Positions 45,251-54,311 of a stretch of 64,000 nt of DNA are shown here, in pieces. The DNA is taken from assembly GCA_009911185.1 (NCBI GenBank), contig QXWW01000018.1:16059-80058 (forward strand), read 5' to 3'. Numbering within the stretch: the first letter of the stretch is position 1; the number at the start of each line of letters is the position of its first letter. Below the pieces are notes generated by a model. It searched no databases, was not told the DNA's origin, and was given only the letters and a program-made list of their open reading frames with translations. Position numbers and translations under genes: made by a program. The stretch is from Lachnospiraceae bacterium. Its GTDB lineage: Bacteria > Bacillota > Clostridia > Lachnospirales > Lachnospiraceae.

Positions 45251-46111
45251 CTATTTTACTGCTCCGTTTACAACTCCATTGATGATCTGCTTCTGGCATA
45301 TGATATAGAAAATCATGATAGGCAGAAGTGCCAGCAAATAGGAAGCAAATGCAAGATTGTAGTTGGTTCCGAACTGAGACTGGAAATTTAACTGTGCCAG
45401 CGGAAGTGTATTCACATCACTGCCGGACATAATAACGAGAGGCGTCATGACGTCATTCCAGGTACTCATAGCAGTCAGAACTGCAACGGTTGCATGCATA
45501 GGCTTCATATTGGGGAATATAATTTTCCAATATGTCTGCCAGACGTTGGCTCCGTCCACGCAGGCTGCTTCCTCCAGCGCAATCGGGATATTTTTCAGAT
45601 ATCCGGCATACAAAAGGATATTCATCGGCATAAAGAACACTACATACAAGAGGATAACGCCTGCCCGGTTTGCCAGTCCTATCTGTGATGTCTGCTTTAC
45701 CAGAGGCATCATCAGTACCGCAAATGGCACGAACATACCGCTTACGATATAGAAATACGAAGCCTTGAAGAATTTATGGCGCGCCATCTTTCTTCCGATT
45801 ACATACCCTGCCAGGGAATGAAGCAGAATACAGATAATAACGGTAACGCCGGTCAGCAGTAAGCTGTTTCCCAGGGAACGCCAGAAGTCTGTGACCTTCA
45901 TGGCCTCGATAAAGTTATCAAAATTCCAGTTGGACGGAAACGCCAGGGCTCCTGCCACATCATTTGTCATTTCCGAAGGTTTTTTAAAGGCAATAATCAC
46001 GGTCATATAAAGCGGAAATAAGATAGTAAGACATCCAAGCGCCAGCAAAACATTGATGACATTATTGACAGCCTTTCCGCCGACTGCCCCTTCACGATTC
46101 TTTTTTCCCAT
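45251..46111 (-). CDS. Carbohydrate ABC transporter permease (MalG type)
   Basis: The 286-residue inner-membrane subunit has six helices and the cytoplasmic EAA loop (ALEEAACVDGANVWQTYWKI) that couples to the ATPase. C-terminal LPIMIFYIICQKQIINGVVNGAVK is typical of MalG-type permeases. Its start overlaps the stop of the MalF-type permease by one base. No ATPase gene accompanies it. Confidence 0.94.
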   Translation of the reverse strand: MGKKNREGAVGGKAVNNVINVLLALGCLTILFPLYMTVIIAFKKPSEMTNDVAGALAFPSNWNFDNFIEAMKVTDFWRSLGNSLLLTGVTVIICILLHSLAGYVIGRKMARHKFFKASYFYIVSGMFVPFAVLMMPLVKQTSQIGLANRAGVILLYVVFFMPMNILLYAGYLKNIPIALEEAACVDGANVWQTYWKIIFPNMKPMHATVAVLTAMSTWNDVMTPLVIMSGSDVNTLPLAQLNFQSQFGTNYNLAFASYLLALLPIMIFYIICQKQIINGVVNGAVK

Positions 46112-47004
46112 TATAACTGCTCCTCCTTTCCACCTAAGAATTTCATCTGCAGGAATGAAATAATAACAATTACCAGAAAGAATACGAATGCATTCGCACT
46201 CTGGAATCCAAACTGCCCGCCGCTCATACCATTGTTGTAAATCAGGTAGGAAATGGACTCGGTACTCTGGGAAGGACCGCCCTTTGTCAAGGACATAATC
46301 TGATCAAATACCATCAGGGCATTTTTCATGCACAGCACCAGGTTAATCGTAAAGAAGGGAAGAATCAGAGGGAAGGTAAGTGTCCAGAATTTTTTCCAGC
46401 CGCTCACACCGTCAATCATTCCCGCCTCATATACTTCCTCCGGCACGGTCTGCAGTCCGGAAATATAGATAATCGTATTCATGGCGATTCCCTGCCATGC
46501 TCCAACAATCACAATGGCAATCCATGCGGTCTTGCTGCTTGCCAGCATACTGTTTTGGAGAAATCCGATTCCAGTCGCCTCGCCTACTGCCGGAAGGATG
46601 TATGTAAAGATAAAACTGAAAATATAACCTACAACCAGCCCTCCCAGAATGTTAGGCACAAAATAAATGCCTCTCAGCGCGCTTTTTCCTCTGATCTGCC
46701 GATTCAAGCCCAATGCAAGAATCAGACTGATTACATTTACCGCTATGGTCATTACCACAGCATATTTAAACGTAAACAGATAGGATTTGCCCACACGCAG
46801 GTCTGTAAACAAATCTGCAAAATTACGCAGCCCGACAAAATCATAATCGCCGTATCCTCTGTAATTGGTCAGTCCATAATAGAATCCTTTTAGCAGCGGA
46901 AGCGTATTGAAACAGAAGAACAGAATCAATACCGGAATCAGCATTCCCAGAAAAATCTTATCGTTCTTTGTCCAAGCTTTATCTCTTTTTCCTTTATCGC
47001 CCAT
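46111..47004 (-). CDS. Sugar ABC transporter permease (MalF type)
   Basis: The 297-residue permease partner has six membrane helices and the EAA-type loop VPEEVYEAGMIDGVSGWKKF. The N-terminal charged segment (MGDKGKRDKAWTKNDK) is cytoplasmic. It lies 3 bases after the binding-protein gene and is coupled to the MalG-type gene. The pair imports an oligosaccharide, likely an alpha-galactoside. Confidence 0.94.
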   Translation of the reverse strand: MGDKGKRDKAWTKNDKIFLGMLIPVLILFFCFNTLPLLKGFYYGLTNYRGYGDYDFVGLRNFADLFTDLRVGKSYLFTFKYAVVMTIAVNVISLILALGLNRQIRGKSALRGIYFVPNILGGLVVGYIFSFIFTYILPAVGEATGIGFLQNSMLASSKTAWIAIVIVGAWQGIAMNTIIYISGLQTVPEEVYEAGMIDGVSGWKKFWTLTFPLILPFFTINLVLCMKNALMVFDQIMSLTKGGPSQSTESISYLIYNNGMSGGQFGFQSANAFVFFLVIVIISFLQMKFLGGKEEQL

Positions 47005-47007
47005 GAC

Positions 47008-48300
47008 CTATTCCCCCTTTTCCTGATACTCTTTTACTTTACGGATGATATCTTTGTTATATCTGACCCATTCCTTGTCAAATCTTGTAAGGAAGGTCTG
47101 TAAGGCGTTACTGCCGTTGTCAAACAGATACGTCTGAATCATGGCGTCTACCGCCATCTCGCTTGGATAATGGTGATCCTGGTAATCTGCCACAATTCCG
47201 TTATTGATATAATCTTTCATTCCTTCCAGTTCCGGAGCAATCTCGAACTCACCCTTCTTGCAGGGCACCGCACTTTGGTCATTCAGGTATGCCTGGACGT
47301 TTTCATCCTCTAACAGGAAACGCAGTACCTCGTACGCTTCTTCTTTATGCTCGCAGTCCTCCATCACGCTGAACATCAGGTCATTGCCGGAATTTAAGAT
47401 ATTTTCCTCTGCCTTGCTGCTGGCAGGAAATACAAAGGAATCAATATTCATATCCGGATTGACCGATTTAATCTGGGGAATTGCATAGTTTCCAATTACA
47501 TACATGGCCGACTGCCCTCTGGCAAAGGCTGTACAGGCGTCGTTGTAACTGTAGGCAACCGGATCTTGCTGACCGTATTTCAGAAGCTCCTTATCCTTCT
47601 CTGCCACTTCTTTATACGCATCTGCAAACGTAGCGTTTCCGCTGTTTACCTGGTATGCAATGTCCGTATCGCAGAGATTTACCGCAATGGCATTCCATGG
47701 CGCGAGGCAGGTCCAGGTGTCTTTATAGCCAAAATACAGAGGCTGTATTCCCTCGGCCTGAATGGTATCGCACAGGCTTAAAAATTCCTCCCACGTAGTG
47801 GGAATACTCCAGTTATGCTCTTCAAACATATCCCGGTTGTAGAGGACGCCCGCTGCGTTTGCCATATACGGCATCGCGTACACGCCCTCCTGCGGCACAT
47901 ACTCCAGCTCCTTATTGGTGGCAAGGTAATTTTCCTTGATATCCGACAGACCGTCAAAATCAGAAATATCCATCAGCATATTGGCGTCCAGGAAATTGGA
48001 GTAATTGATGTCGCCTCCGATTCCAATGATGTCCGGATTGTTTTCCCGGATAAATCTGGTTTTCAAAATTACCATGGCATCATTGGGTGAATCAATCACC
48101 AGTTGAATGTCGTCGTGAGAAGCATTAAATTTCTCTTCCAGGGCTTCAAATACATCTACCGCCTCCGGCTTATAATGCACCAGCTCAATGACAACTTTTC
48201 CATCTGTCTCTTCCTGTTTGCCGCAGCCGCCAAACAATAACCCTGAGACAGTGGTTACAGCAAGGAATAATGCCATTATTTTTTTCTTTCTCTTTGTCAT
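47008..48300 (-). CDS. Extracellular sugar-binding lipoprotein
   Basis: The 430-residue solute-binding protein of the importer, anchored by a lipid at Cys26 (lipobox LLFGGC after a hydrophobic signal). The body is a type-I ABC oligosaccharide-binding fold: ELVHYKPEAVDVFEALEEKF, GVLYNRDMFEEHNWSIPTTW, and the C-terminal RFLLEDENVQAYLNDQSA are characteristic. It is first in the operon binding protein-MalF-MalG-GH13-GH36. AGGAGG 7 bases ahead of the start. Confidence 0.94.
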   Translation of the reverse strand: MTKRKKKIMALFLAVTTVSGLLFGGCGKQEETDGKVVIELVHYKPEAVDVFEALEEKFNASHDDIQLVIDSPNDAMVILKTRFIRENNPDIIGIGGDINYSNFLDANMLMDISDFDGLSDIKENYLATNKELEYVPQEGVYAMPYMANAAGVLYNRDMFEEHNWSIPTTWEEFLSLCDTIQAEGIQPLYFGYKDTWTCLAPWNAIAVNLCDTDIAYQVNSGNATFADAYKEVAEKDKELLKYGQQDPVAYSYNDACTAFARGQSAMYVIGNYAIPQIKSVNPDMNIDSFVFPASSKAEENILNSGNDLMFSVMEDCEHKEEAYEVLRFLLEDENVQAYLNDQSAVPCKKGEFEIAPELEGMKDYINNGIVADYQDHHYPSEMAVDAMIQTYLFDNGSNALQTFLTRFDKEWVRYNKDIIRKVKEYQEKGE

Positions 48301-48532
48301 TTTTTACCTCCTTGTGTTTTTCAACAATTTTTTTGTTAAAACCTTGCTTTTCATGTGACTAATACTATTTAGTTATGTTTTGTTTTGCAATATATTTTGT
48401 GTATAACCAATTTTATGAACAAATTCAACCATTGATTCCTGTGCACTTTTGCCAAAAAGTTTTACCATTTCAGACCATTACAAAACTGCAGGGCATCACA
48501 TAAAAAGCCACAGCGGGAGGCAATACAGAAAA
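48301..48532. promoter_or_regulatory. Promoter/operator region of the sugar operon
   Basis: The minus strand holds two weak promoter candidates (TTGAAT-17-TATACA and TTGCAA-17-TAGTAT). An imperfect hairpin or operator lies at 48316-48342 (GTTTT, AACAA, TTGTT, AAAAC). No clear CcpA site. Control by the LacI protein at 50013-51032 is likely but no matching operator can be fixed. Confidence 0.4.
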
Positions 48533-49483
48533 CTAATGGAAACGGTTTATCCACTCAACGGATGCATCCATGGCGATACGACAGGCATTTGTCTGATCCA
48601 GCGCATTGAGCATAACAAAATCATGTATGATACCCGACACCTGTACAGCAGTTACATCCACGCCGGCACATCGAAGTTTTTCTAAAAAAGATTCTCCCTC
48701 GCTGCGCAATACATCCGCCTGCCCGTTAATCATCATAGTCCGGGGAAAACATTTCAGACAATCTATGCCCGCCCGCAGCGGAGAGGCGGTAATCTGCTTC
48801 CGATCCTCTGCAGAGCTTGTATATTGCCGCCAGAACCATTTCATTCCTTCCCGATACAGATAATAATCCGTCGCAAATTGACGGTAGCTTGGCGTGTCAA
48901 AGCAGGCATTGGTTACCGGATAATATAATAGCAGCTTCTGAATATCCGGACCGTGGCGCATGAGCGACATAAGCTCCATAGCGATTGCCATATTTCCACC
49001 TGCACTATCGCCTGCAACTGTAAGCGCAGAATTAGCAATAACAGAAAACCGTTTCCCGATGATTTCTTTTATATGGGAAAGGATAAAAAAACACTGTTCA
49101 ATCGCTATCGGATATTTTGCCTCCGGTGAACGGCTGTATTCCGGGAATACAACCAGTGAATGCGTCCTGGCCGAAAGCTCTCTCACCAGCTTCTCATGCG
49201 TATGAAAGCTTCCAAATACCCAGCCTGCGCCGTGGATATAGAATATGATATTATTAATTATTTTGTCCCTTGGCTCAATAAAATACACCGGGATATCTCC
49301 CCATATTCCAGCGTTTATGCACTCAGAGGATATATTTGCCGGATATTTATATACAGGCGTATCCTGTGCATCTTCCAATACCTTCCTTCCCTCTTCTGGC
49401 GGTAATTGAAATATCAGCGGCGGCACGGAATTTTGGTTGCAGACTTCTTCAGCAGCCGCTTCTAACGGAACGCATCGTTTCAT
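48533..49483 (-). CDS. Alpha/beta hydrolase (HSL-type esterase)
   Basis: The 316-residue cytoplasmic carboxylesterase of the hormone-sensitive-lipase type. The oxyanion-hole motif is HGAGW (84-88, variant of HGGG), the nucleophile Ser160 is in VAGDSAGGNM, Asp lies in INGQADVLRSEG and His in GIIHDFVML. It might remove acetyl groups from sugars. It is on the same strand as, and 232 bases upstream of, the importer, with its own ribosome site (GGGAG), so it may or may not belong to the sugar operon. Confidence 0.88.
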   Translation of the reverse strand: MKRCVPLEAAAEEVCNQNSVPPLIFQLPPEEGRKVLEDAQDTPVYKYPANISSECINAGIWGDIPVYFIEPRDKIINNIIFYIHGAGWVFGSFHTHEKLVRELSARTHSLVVFPEYSRSPEAKYPIAIEQCFFILSHIKEIIGKRFSVIANSALTVAGDSAGGNMAIAMELMSLMRHGPDIQKLLLYYPVTNACFDTPSYRQFATDYYLYREGMKWFWRQYTSSAEDRKQITASPLRAGIDCLKCFPRTMMINGQADVLRSEGESFLEKLRCAGVDVTAVQVSGIIHDFVMLNALDQTNACRIAMDASVEWINRFH

Positions 49484-49655
49484 ACTCTTTTTCTCCCTTA
49501 ATGCTCATTGTTCATTACATAATATGCGGTTCTTCTGTTTTTGTATATCTGCGAATAAATCACACACGCTTTCACGTATAATTCCTCCCGTATGCGCGTG
49601 CATTTTATTTTTCTTCTATGGGAAAGATACTTTCTCACTTTCGTTTGACCAGTGG

Positions 49656-49753
49656 ATTGTCTGCTTGATATTTAGTCGAACAATATCGCTTTGAAAGCTT
49701 TTACTTTAGCGATTTACAGAAATCTTATTTGGCTTAAACATCAATCAGACAAC
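49656..49753. mobile_element. MITE-like palindromic element, family 2, copy 1
   Basis: About 98 bp beginning ATTGTCTGCTTGATATTTAG and ending with the near-complement CTTAAACATCAATCAGACAAC (imperfect). The interior has ATCGC/GCGAT arms so the whole can fold as a long hairpin. A homologous copy lies at 61575-61681. It ends only 7 bases before the family-1 element at 49760. Confidence 0.65.
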
Positions 49754-49759
49754 ACGCTA

Positions 49760-49919
49760 GCACAACGAAAATTAAGTCTTTGATATATTCACGCAGGATA
49801 ATTGTTTCAGATACAAGGAAGAAAAACAACGGCATAGTGGTGGCTACGGTCAGGTTTTCTGACGTAGTAGCTGGACAATTAGGCAAGTGAAGATGTCAAA
49901 TACTTAATATTCGTTGTAC
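49760..49919. mobile_element. MITE-like element, family 1, copy B
   Basis: 160 bp, same length and orientation as the copy at 32723-32882. Flanked on both sides by TA, consistent with a TA target duplication. Terminal repeats GCACAACGAAAATTAAGT and GTACAACGAATATTAAGT (complement) match at 16 of 18 positions. No coding capacity that is conserved between copies. Confidence 0.75.
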
Positions 49920-49925
49920 TAGTAG

Positions 49926-49964
49926 AAGAAAAAAGCGCAAACCCCTCTTCTGGATTTACGCTTT
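49926..49964 (-). terminator. Terminator after the LacI gene
   Basis: Minus-strand arms AAAGCG/CGCTTT (49964-49959 with 49937-49932), extended by TTT/AAA, followed by TTTTTTCTT. It closes the fructokinase-LacI operon, 49 bases after the stop codon. Confidence 0.75.
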
Positions 49965-50012
49965 CCGCCTCTCGGTCGCCTTATGATAAACAATTTTCCC
50001 TGCTTTTTCAAA

Positions 50013-51032
50013 TCACCTCAAGTAAAAATTAATATTTTTCACGCTGCCCCTGACAATCAGTTCCACCGGAAGTTTAAAAGATTCAGCAATCACTTCCTCT
50101 CCCCGAATCCTCTTCATCAAGAGCTTAACCGCTTCCTGCCCCTTTTCCTCCACGGACTGACGGATGGTTGTGAGCATGGGCCGGCACAGCCTGGCATAGA
50201 GGTTATCGTCAAATCCTGCCACCGAAATATCGTCCGGCACCCGCAGACCTTCTTCAAAAAAACTGCTCACCGTTTCATTTGCCAACAAATCTGAAACTAC
50301 AAACACCGCCGTATAGCCTTCCTGCTTTGCCTTCAGAGCAAACTTACGAATTGCTTCTCTCCTTAAGTTTCTCTCGTCCGGCAGATGATAATAATCCTCA
50401 TTGTTATAAACAATTCCAAAGCCGCTCAGGGCGTCGCAATATCCCCGGAACCGCTCATAAGTGCTGGAAACAGGACTTTTCCGGTCGCAGAAAAAGGCAA
50501 TTTTTCGATGTCCCTGTTTTAACAGAAACTCGGTCATTTCTCTCCCGCCCTGGTAATCCTCTATCCCAATATTGTCATACTCTCCTTCCCCGCAGTCTAT
50601 AAACACTACAGGTTTCCCTACCTTTGCAGAAAAATTCTGGCATTCCCAGGGTTCCATACCAACCACAATTCCACCCTGAATATTGCGGGCCTGCAGCTTA
50701 TGAAAAATATCTTCATGATTGTTGGGGATTCCGCAGACCGGATATGCGCCAAACTCTTTCAGCCTGACGCAGATTGCATTCAAAAGTTCTGAACAAAACG
50801 GATCCATAAAAACATTTTCCTTAGAAGACAAATAAAAATCTACCGATATCAGTTTCAGCGCTTTGCTGTGGTCTTCCTGGCGAACCGTACGGTGGAACTC
50901 ATACTGAACGAGTGCGTCTTCAATTCTCTGCCGTGTGGCAGGAGACATTTTATCTGTATGTCCATTTACTACATTCGACACCGTTGTCGGGCTGATGCCC
51001 AAAATGGATGCCAGTTCTTTGATTGTAATCAT
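50013..51032 (-). CDS. LacI family transcriptional regulator
   Basis: The 339-residue regulator has a LacI-type helix-turn-helix at the N-terminus (ITIKELASILGISPTTVSNV and hinge helix) and a periplasmic-binding-protein-like sugar sensor domain (about 60-335; KPVVFIDCGEGEYDNIGIED, SVAGFDDNLYARLCRP). It follows the fructokinase gene by 14 bases. It most likely represses the sugar uptake operon and its own operon, derepressed by a sugar or sugar phosphate. Confidence 0.93.
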   Translation of the reverse strand: MITIKELASILGISPTTVSNVVNGHTDKMSPATRQRIEDALVQYEFHRTVRQEDHSKALKLISVDFYLSSKENVFMDPFCSELLNAICVRLKEFGAYPVCGIPNNHEDIFHKLQARNIQGGIVVGMEPWECQNFSAKVGKPVVFIDCGEGEYDNIGIEDYQGGREMTEFLLKQGHRKIAFFCDRKSPVSSTYERFRGYCDALSGFGIVYNNEDYYHLPDERNLRREAIRKFALKAKQEGYTAVFVVSDLLANETVSSFFEEGLRVPDDISVAGFDDNLYARLCRPMLTTIRQSVEEKGQEAVKLLMKRIRGEEVIAESFKLPVELIVRGSVKNINFYLR

Positions 51033-51046
51033 ATTCTCTCCCCGAT

Positions 51047-52012
51047 CTATTTATTTTCTTCTACAATCCGCAAAACTTCGTCAGGTTCAGGCATAGAACG
51101 GATCGCTCCCTTTTTCGTTGTCACCAGATAAGCCGCAGCATTGGCAAAAATCAGCATCTTCTTTAAATCATCCTCTGTAAGATTCTCTATATCCCTCTCT
51201 AATAACTGATACAAAATACTCCCGCAAAAGGTATCTCCCGCTCCCGTAGTCTCAATAGTCCCTCCCAGTTTAAAACTTGCCTGATATACCTTCCATCCTT
51301 TATAAAACGCATAGCTTCCATCTGCACCCGCTGTTACCAAAAGCAATTTTATCGAAAAGCGTTCCTGTAAAATCTGCGCGCCTTTTTCAATGTCTTTTTC
51401 TCCTGTGACAAACTCCACTTCTTCTTCCGAAATCTTACACACGTCGCAGTTACTTAAGCCGTACATGATCTTTTCTTTTGCCTTCTGCAAATCCTTCCAC
51501 AGAGGAATCCGCAGATTGGGATCAAAAGAAATAAGAACTCCGCCTGTCCTGGCTGCCTCCACCGCCTTTTGCGTGGCGGCGCAAACGCCTTCATGCGTCA
51601 TAGAAAGCGTTCCAAAATGGAAAATACGACTGTCTTTCACCTGCTGCTGGTCCACCTCCGCCTCGGTAAGCATCATATCAGCTCCCGGATTCCGGTAAAA
51701 GGCAAAGTCCCGGTCGCCATTCTCAAAATTTTTGACAAAAGCAAGCGTCGTTTTTACTTCCCCGTCAAAGCAAAGGCCGGCAGTTCCTATTTTTAGTTCT
51801 TCCAGCGTATCCCGCAGCAAATACCCAAATTGATCCCGTCCCACTTTTCCAATAAAATTGGTACGCTTTCCACATTTATTCAGCATTGCCAGCACATTAC
51901 AGGGCGCGCCGCCCGGATTCGCTTCTAACAGTGAGTTTCCCTGCTCAGAAGCTCCCGCATAAGTAAAATCAATCAATAATTCCCCCAATGCCGTTACATC
52001 ATATTTTTTCAT
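51047..52012 (-). CDS. scrK: PfkB-type fructokinase
   Basis: The 321-residue ribokinase-family enzyme phosphorylates free fructose released from sucrose-type sugars to fructose-6-phosphate. N-terminal DVTALGELLIDF, substrate-side PGGAPCNVLAMLNKCG, and the catalytic signature TTGAGDTFCGSILYQL with the base Asp. I start at ATG 52012, better spaced from the GGAG box than an ATG three codons earlier. Promoter at 52085-52113. It is cotranscribed with the LacI gene. Confidence 0.92.
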   Translation of the reverse strand: MKKYDVTALGELLIDFTYAGASEQGNSLLEANPGGAPCNVLAMLNKCGKRTNFIGKVGRDQFGYLLRDTLEELKIGTAGLCFDGEVKTTLAFVKNFENGDRDFAFYRNPGADMMLTEAEVDQQQVKDSRIFHFGTLSMTHEGVCAATQKAVEAARTGGVLISFDPNLRIPLWKDLQKAKEKIMYGLSNCDVCKISEEEVEFVTGEKDIEKGAQILQERFSIKLLLVTAGADGSYAFYKGWKVYQASFKLGGTIETTGAGDTFCGSILYQLLERDIENLTEDDLKKMLIFANAAAYLVTTKKGAIRSMPEPDEVLRIVEENK

Positions 52013-52084
52013 ATTCCTCATCCTCTCCGCTGTTTACAGCATGTTCGCGGCAGTCTTCCCACCGATACGTTTATATATTTTTTC

Positions 52085-52113
52085 ATTGTAACAAAAAAAT
52101 AACTGGCTGTCAC
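52085..52113 (-). promoter_or_regulatory. Promoter of the fructokinase-LacI operon
   Basis: Minus-strand GTGACA (52113-52108), 17-base spacer, TACAAT (52090-52085). Ten of twelve positions fit the consensus. No clear LacI palindrome is seen next to it. Confidence 0.6.
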
Positions 52114-52246
52114 TGCATTTTTATTTTATTTATCCGGAAACTGCAGGTCCTTCTTTTTTCCGTTTGCTGATATGTATGCCGCTGCGAATAATTCTCTTGC
52201 ACACTTCACATACTATAGAAAACATGTCCAGAAAGGAATTTCTTTT

Positions 52247-52501
52247 ATGAATCACAAAACTATCCATTCTATTTATGACGGCAGTCTGCCAGTACGCACA
52301 AATCCTTTTCCAAAACAGGGCGGCTCAGGCAGCGGCTACAGAAACGACAGCGGCGAATCCGGAAAAAGCAGTTACTTATACCGTACGAACCATGAACCTG
52401 ATCCAGGCAGTTCTCCACAGCAGGCGCCGTTGATTTGGACGGCTCCCCCCGTTGTTTCTGCGGCAGCAGACACTTTAGAATCCAATTTCCCTGGCATTTA
52501 A
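52247..52501 (+). CDS. Small Gly/Ser/Pro-rich protein, unknown
   Basis: An 84-codon gene-like frame of unknown function ahead of the KDPG aldolase gene. It opens at an ATG with AAAGGAA 8 bases upstream. The product (HSIYDGSLPVRTNPFPKQGG, then GSGSGYRNDSGESGKSS) is low in hydrophobic residues and probably disordered. A TTGCTG-17-AATAAT pair at about 52166-52194 could be its promoter. Its stop is 13 bases from the next start. It may be real and coupled, or a chance frame in a leader. Confidence 0.45.
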   Translation: MNHKTIHSIYDGSLPVRTNPFPKQGGSGSGYRNDSGESGKSSYLYRTNHEPDPGSSPQQAPLIWTAPPVVSAAADTLESNFPGI

Positions 52502-52514
52502 AGGAGGTAATTCT

Positions 52515-53144
52515 ATGCATAAAATAACAGAACAATTAAAACTTACCCGGATTATACCGGTAGTGGTCTTACATGATGCTGTAAATGCCAGACCACTGGC
52601 AAAAGCGCTCTGCGACGGTGGTCTGCCCTGTGCGGAAATCACCTTCCGCACAGAGGCCGCGGCAGAATGTATTCAGATTATGTCGCAGCAATTCCCCAAG
52701 ATGCTGATTGGCGCGGGGACGGTGCTTACCACGGCCCAGGCAGACCGGGCAATAAAAGCAGGCGCCAGCTTTATTGTCAGTCCTGGATTCAATCCCACAA
52801 TCGTAAAACATTGTATCAAAAAAAAATACCCCATTATCCCCGGCATTAATAATCCTACCGGCATAGAAACCGCTCTTTCCATGGGCCTGACTCTGGTAAA
52901 ATTCTTCCCCGCGGAAGTTTCCGGGGGACTGGAAATGATTAAGGCGCTTTCCGCTCCATATCCCCAGATTCAATTTATGCCCACAGGGGGTATAAATCTG
53001 GAAAACCTGCATACCTATCTTGCCTGCGACAAGGTAACGGCATGCGGCGGAAGCTGGATGGTGAAAGAAGAATTGATTAAATGCGGTAATTTTGAAGAAA
53101 TCCAGCGGTTGACACAGGAAGCCGTGCGGACGATCCGCACATAA
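52515..53144 (+). CDS. eda: 2-dehydro-3-deoxyphosphogluconate aldolase
   Basis: The 209-residue class-I aldolase cleaves KDPG to pyruvate and glyceraldehyde-3-phosphate (and may act on 4-hydroxy-2-oxoglutarate). The barrel has Glu41 in CAEITFRT, GAGTVLTTAQADRAIKAGA, SPGFNPTIV, and Schiff-base Lys129 in LVKFFPAE. AAGGAGG 7 bases ahead. With KDG kinase 30 bases downstream it forms the end of the hexuronate or Entner-Doudoroff-type branch. Confidence 0.95.
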   Translation: MHKITEQLKLTRIIPVVVLHDAVNARPLAKALCDGGLPCAEITFRTEAAAECIQIMSQQFPKMLIGAGTVLTTAQADRAIKAGASFIVSPGFNPTIVKHCIKKKYPIIPGINNPTGIETALSMGLTLVKFFPAEVSGGLEMIKALSAPYPQIQFMPTGGINLENLHTYLACDKVTACGGSWMVKEELIKCGNFEEIQRLTQEAVRTIRT

Positions 53145-53174
53145 GAGATATATTTCAGAAAAAGGAGAACGACT

Positions 53175-54203
53175 ATGATTGGAAAAAAAGTAATTACCTT
53201 TGGAGAGCTGATGCTGCGTCTTGCACCGGAAGGTTATCAGAGGTTTGTCCAGTCCGACGTCCTGGGCGCAACATTCGGAGGCGGAGAAGCCAATGTCTGC
53301 GTATCTTTGGCAAATTATGGCTTCCACTCTGTATTTGTGTCACGTCTGCCCTCACACGAAATCGGACAGGCCGGCGTCAACGCTCTGCGCAGATATGGGG
53401 TTGACACCTCCTGCATCGCCCGGGGCGGCCAGCGCATCGGCATTTATTATCTGGAGAAAGGAGCTTCCCAAAGACCTTCCAAAGTCATTTATGACCGGGC
53501 TAATTCCTCACTCTGCAATGCTTCCTCAGAAGATTTCTGCTGGAAAGAGATCTTTGCAAATGCTGACTGGTTCCATTTCACGGGTATCACTCCCGCGTTA
53601 AACGACACGCTTGCAGACTTATGCCTGATGGCTTGTCAGGCGGCAAAGGAAGCCGGCGTTACTATTTCCTGCGACCTCAATTACCGCAATAAATTGTGGA
53701 GCAAGGAAAAAGCCGGAAAGGTAATGGCGAACCTCTGCCAATATGTAGATATCTGCATCGCCAATGAAGAGGACGCTGCCGACGTATTTAACATCCATGC
53801 CGCCAACACAGACGTTACTGCCGGAACCGTAAATCATGAAGGTTATAAAGACGTGGCAAGACAGTTAACAGAACGCTTTGGATTTTCCAAAGTTGCCATA
53901 ACCCTGCGCGAATCTATCTCTGCCAACGACAACAACTGGTCCGCAATGCTTTACGATGGAAAGGACTATTATTTCAGCCGCAAATACCATATGCATATCG
54001 TAGACCGCGTGGGCGGCGGCGACAGCTTTGGCGGCGGCCTTATTGCAGCTTCCCTGATCGGCTATCCACCCCAGGAACTTATTGATTTTGCAGTGGCTGC
54101 TTCCTGCCTGAAACATTCCATTGAAGGAGATTTCAATCTCGTCTCACTGGACGAAGTCCTAAAATTAGCCGGCGGCGACGCTTCCGGACGCGTACAGCGT
54201 TAA
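53175..54203 (+). CDS. kdgK: 2-dehydro-3-deoxygluconokinase (PfkB family)
   Basis: The 342-residue sugar kinase phosphorylates KDG to KDPG, the substrate of the aldolase upstream. N-terminal ITFGELMLRLAPEGYQRFVQ and FGGGEANVCVSLANYG fit KDG kinases, and the catalytic loop is RVGGGDSFGGGLIAA. AAAGGAG precedes the start. No uronate isomerase or dehydratase is in the window, so upstream pathway steps lie elsewhere. Confidence 0.92.
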   Translation: MIGKKVITFGELMLRLAPEGYQRFVQSDVLGATFGGGEANVCVSLANYGFHSVFVSRLPSHEIGQAGVNALRRYGVDTSCIARGGQRIGIYYLEKGASQRPSKVIYDRANSSLCNASSEDFCWKEIFANADWFHFTGITPALNDTLADLCLMACQAAKEAGVTISCDLNYRNKLWSKEKAGKVMANLCQYVDICIANEEDAADVFNIHAANTDVTAGTVNHEGYKDVARQLTERFGFSKVAITLRESISANDNNWSAMLYDGKDYYFSRKYHMHIVDRVGGGDSFGGGLIAASLIGYPPQELIDFAVAASCLKHSIEGDFNLVSLDEVLKLAGGDASGRVQR

Positions 54204-54311
54204 GAGGCGGCCGCTTGCGGCGCGCTAACCCGTGCGCGGCGTCAATAAACGGTTCTGCGGCGGTTACTATCCTCTGTCTTTTGTGTCAGGCTGGCATTTC
54301 AACTTTCATTG

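Noticed and set aside
48316..48342. LacI operator ahead of the sugar-binding protein
   Set aside because: The symmetry is imperfect by two bases and it falls in the 5' leader close to the ribosome site; too weak to call as an operator.
52569..53327. 252-codon minus-strand frame opposite KDPG aldolase
   Set aside because: It lies antisense to eda and the start of kdgK, both clear enzymes, and shows no recognisable domain or ribosome site.
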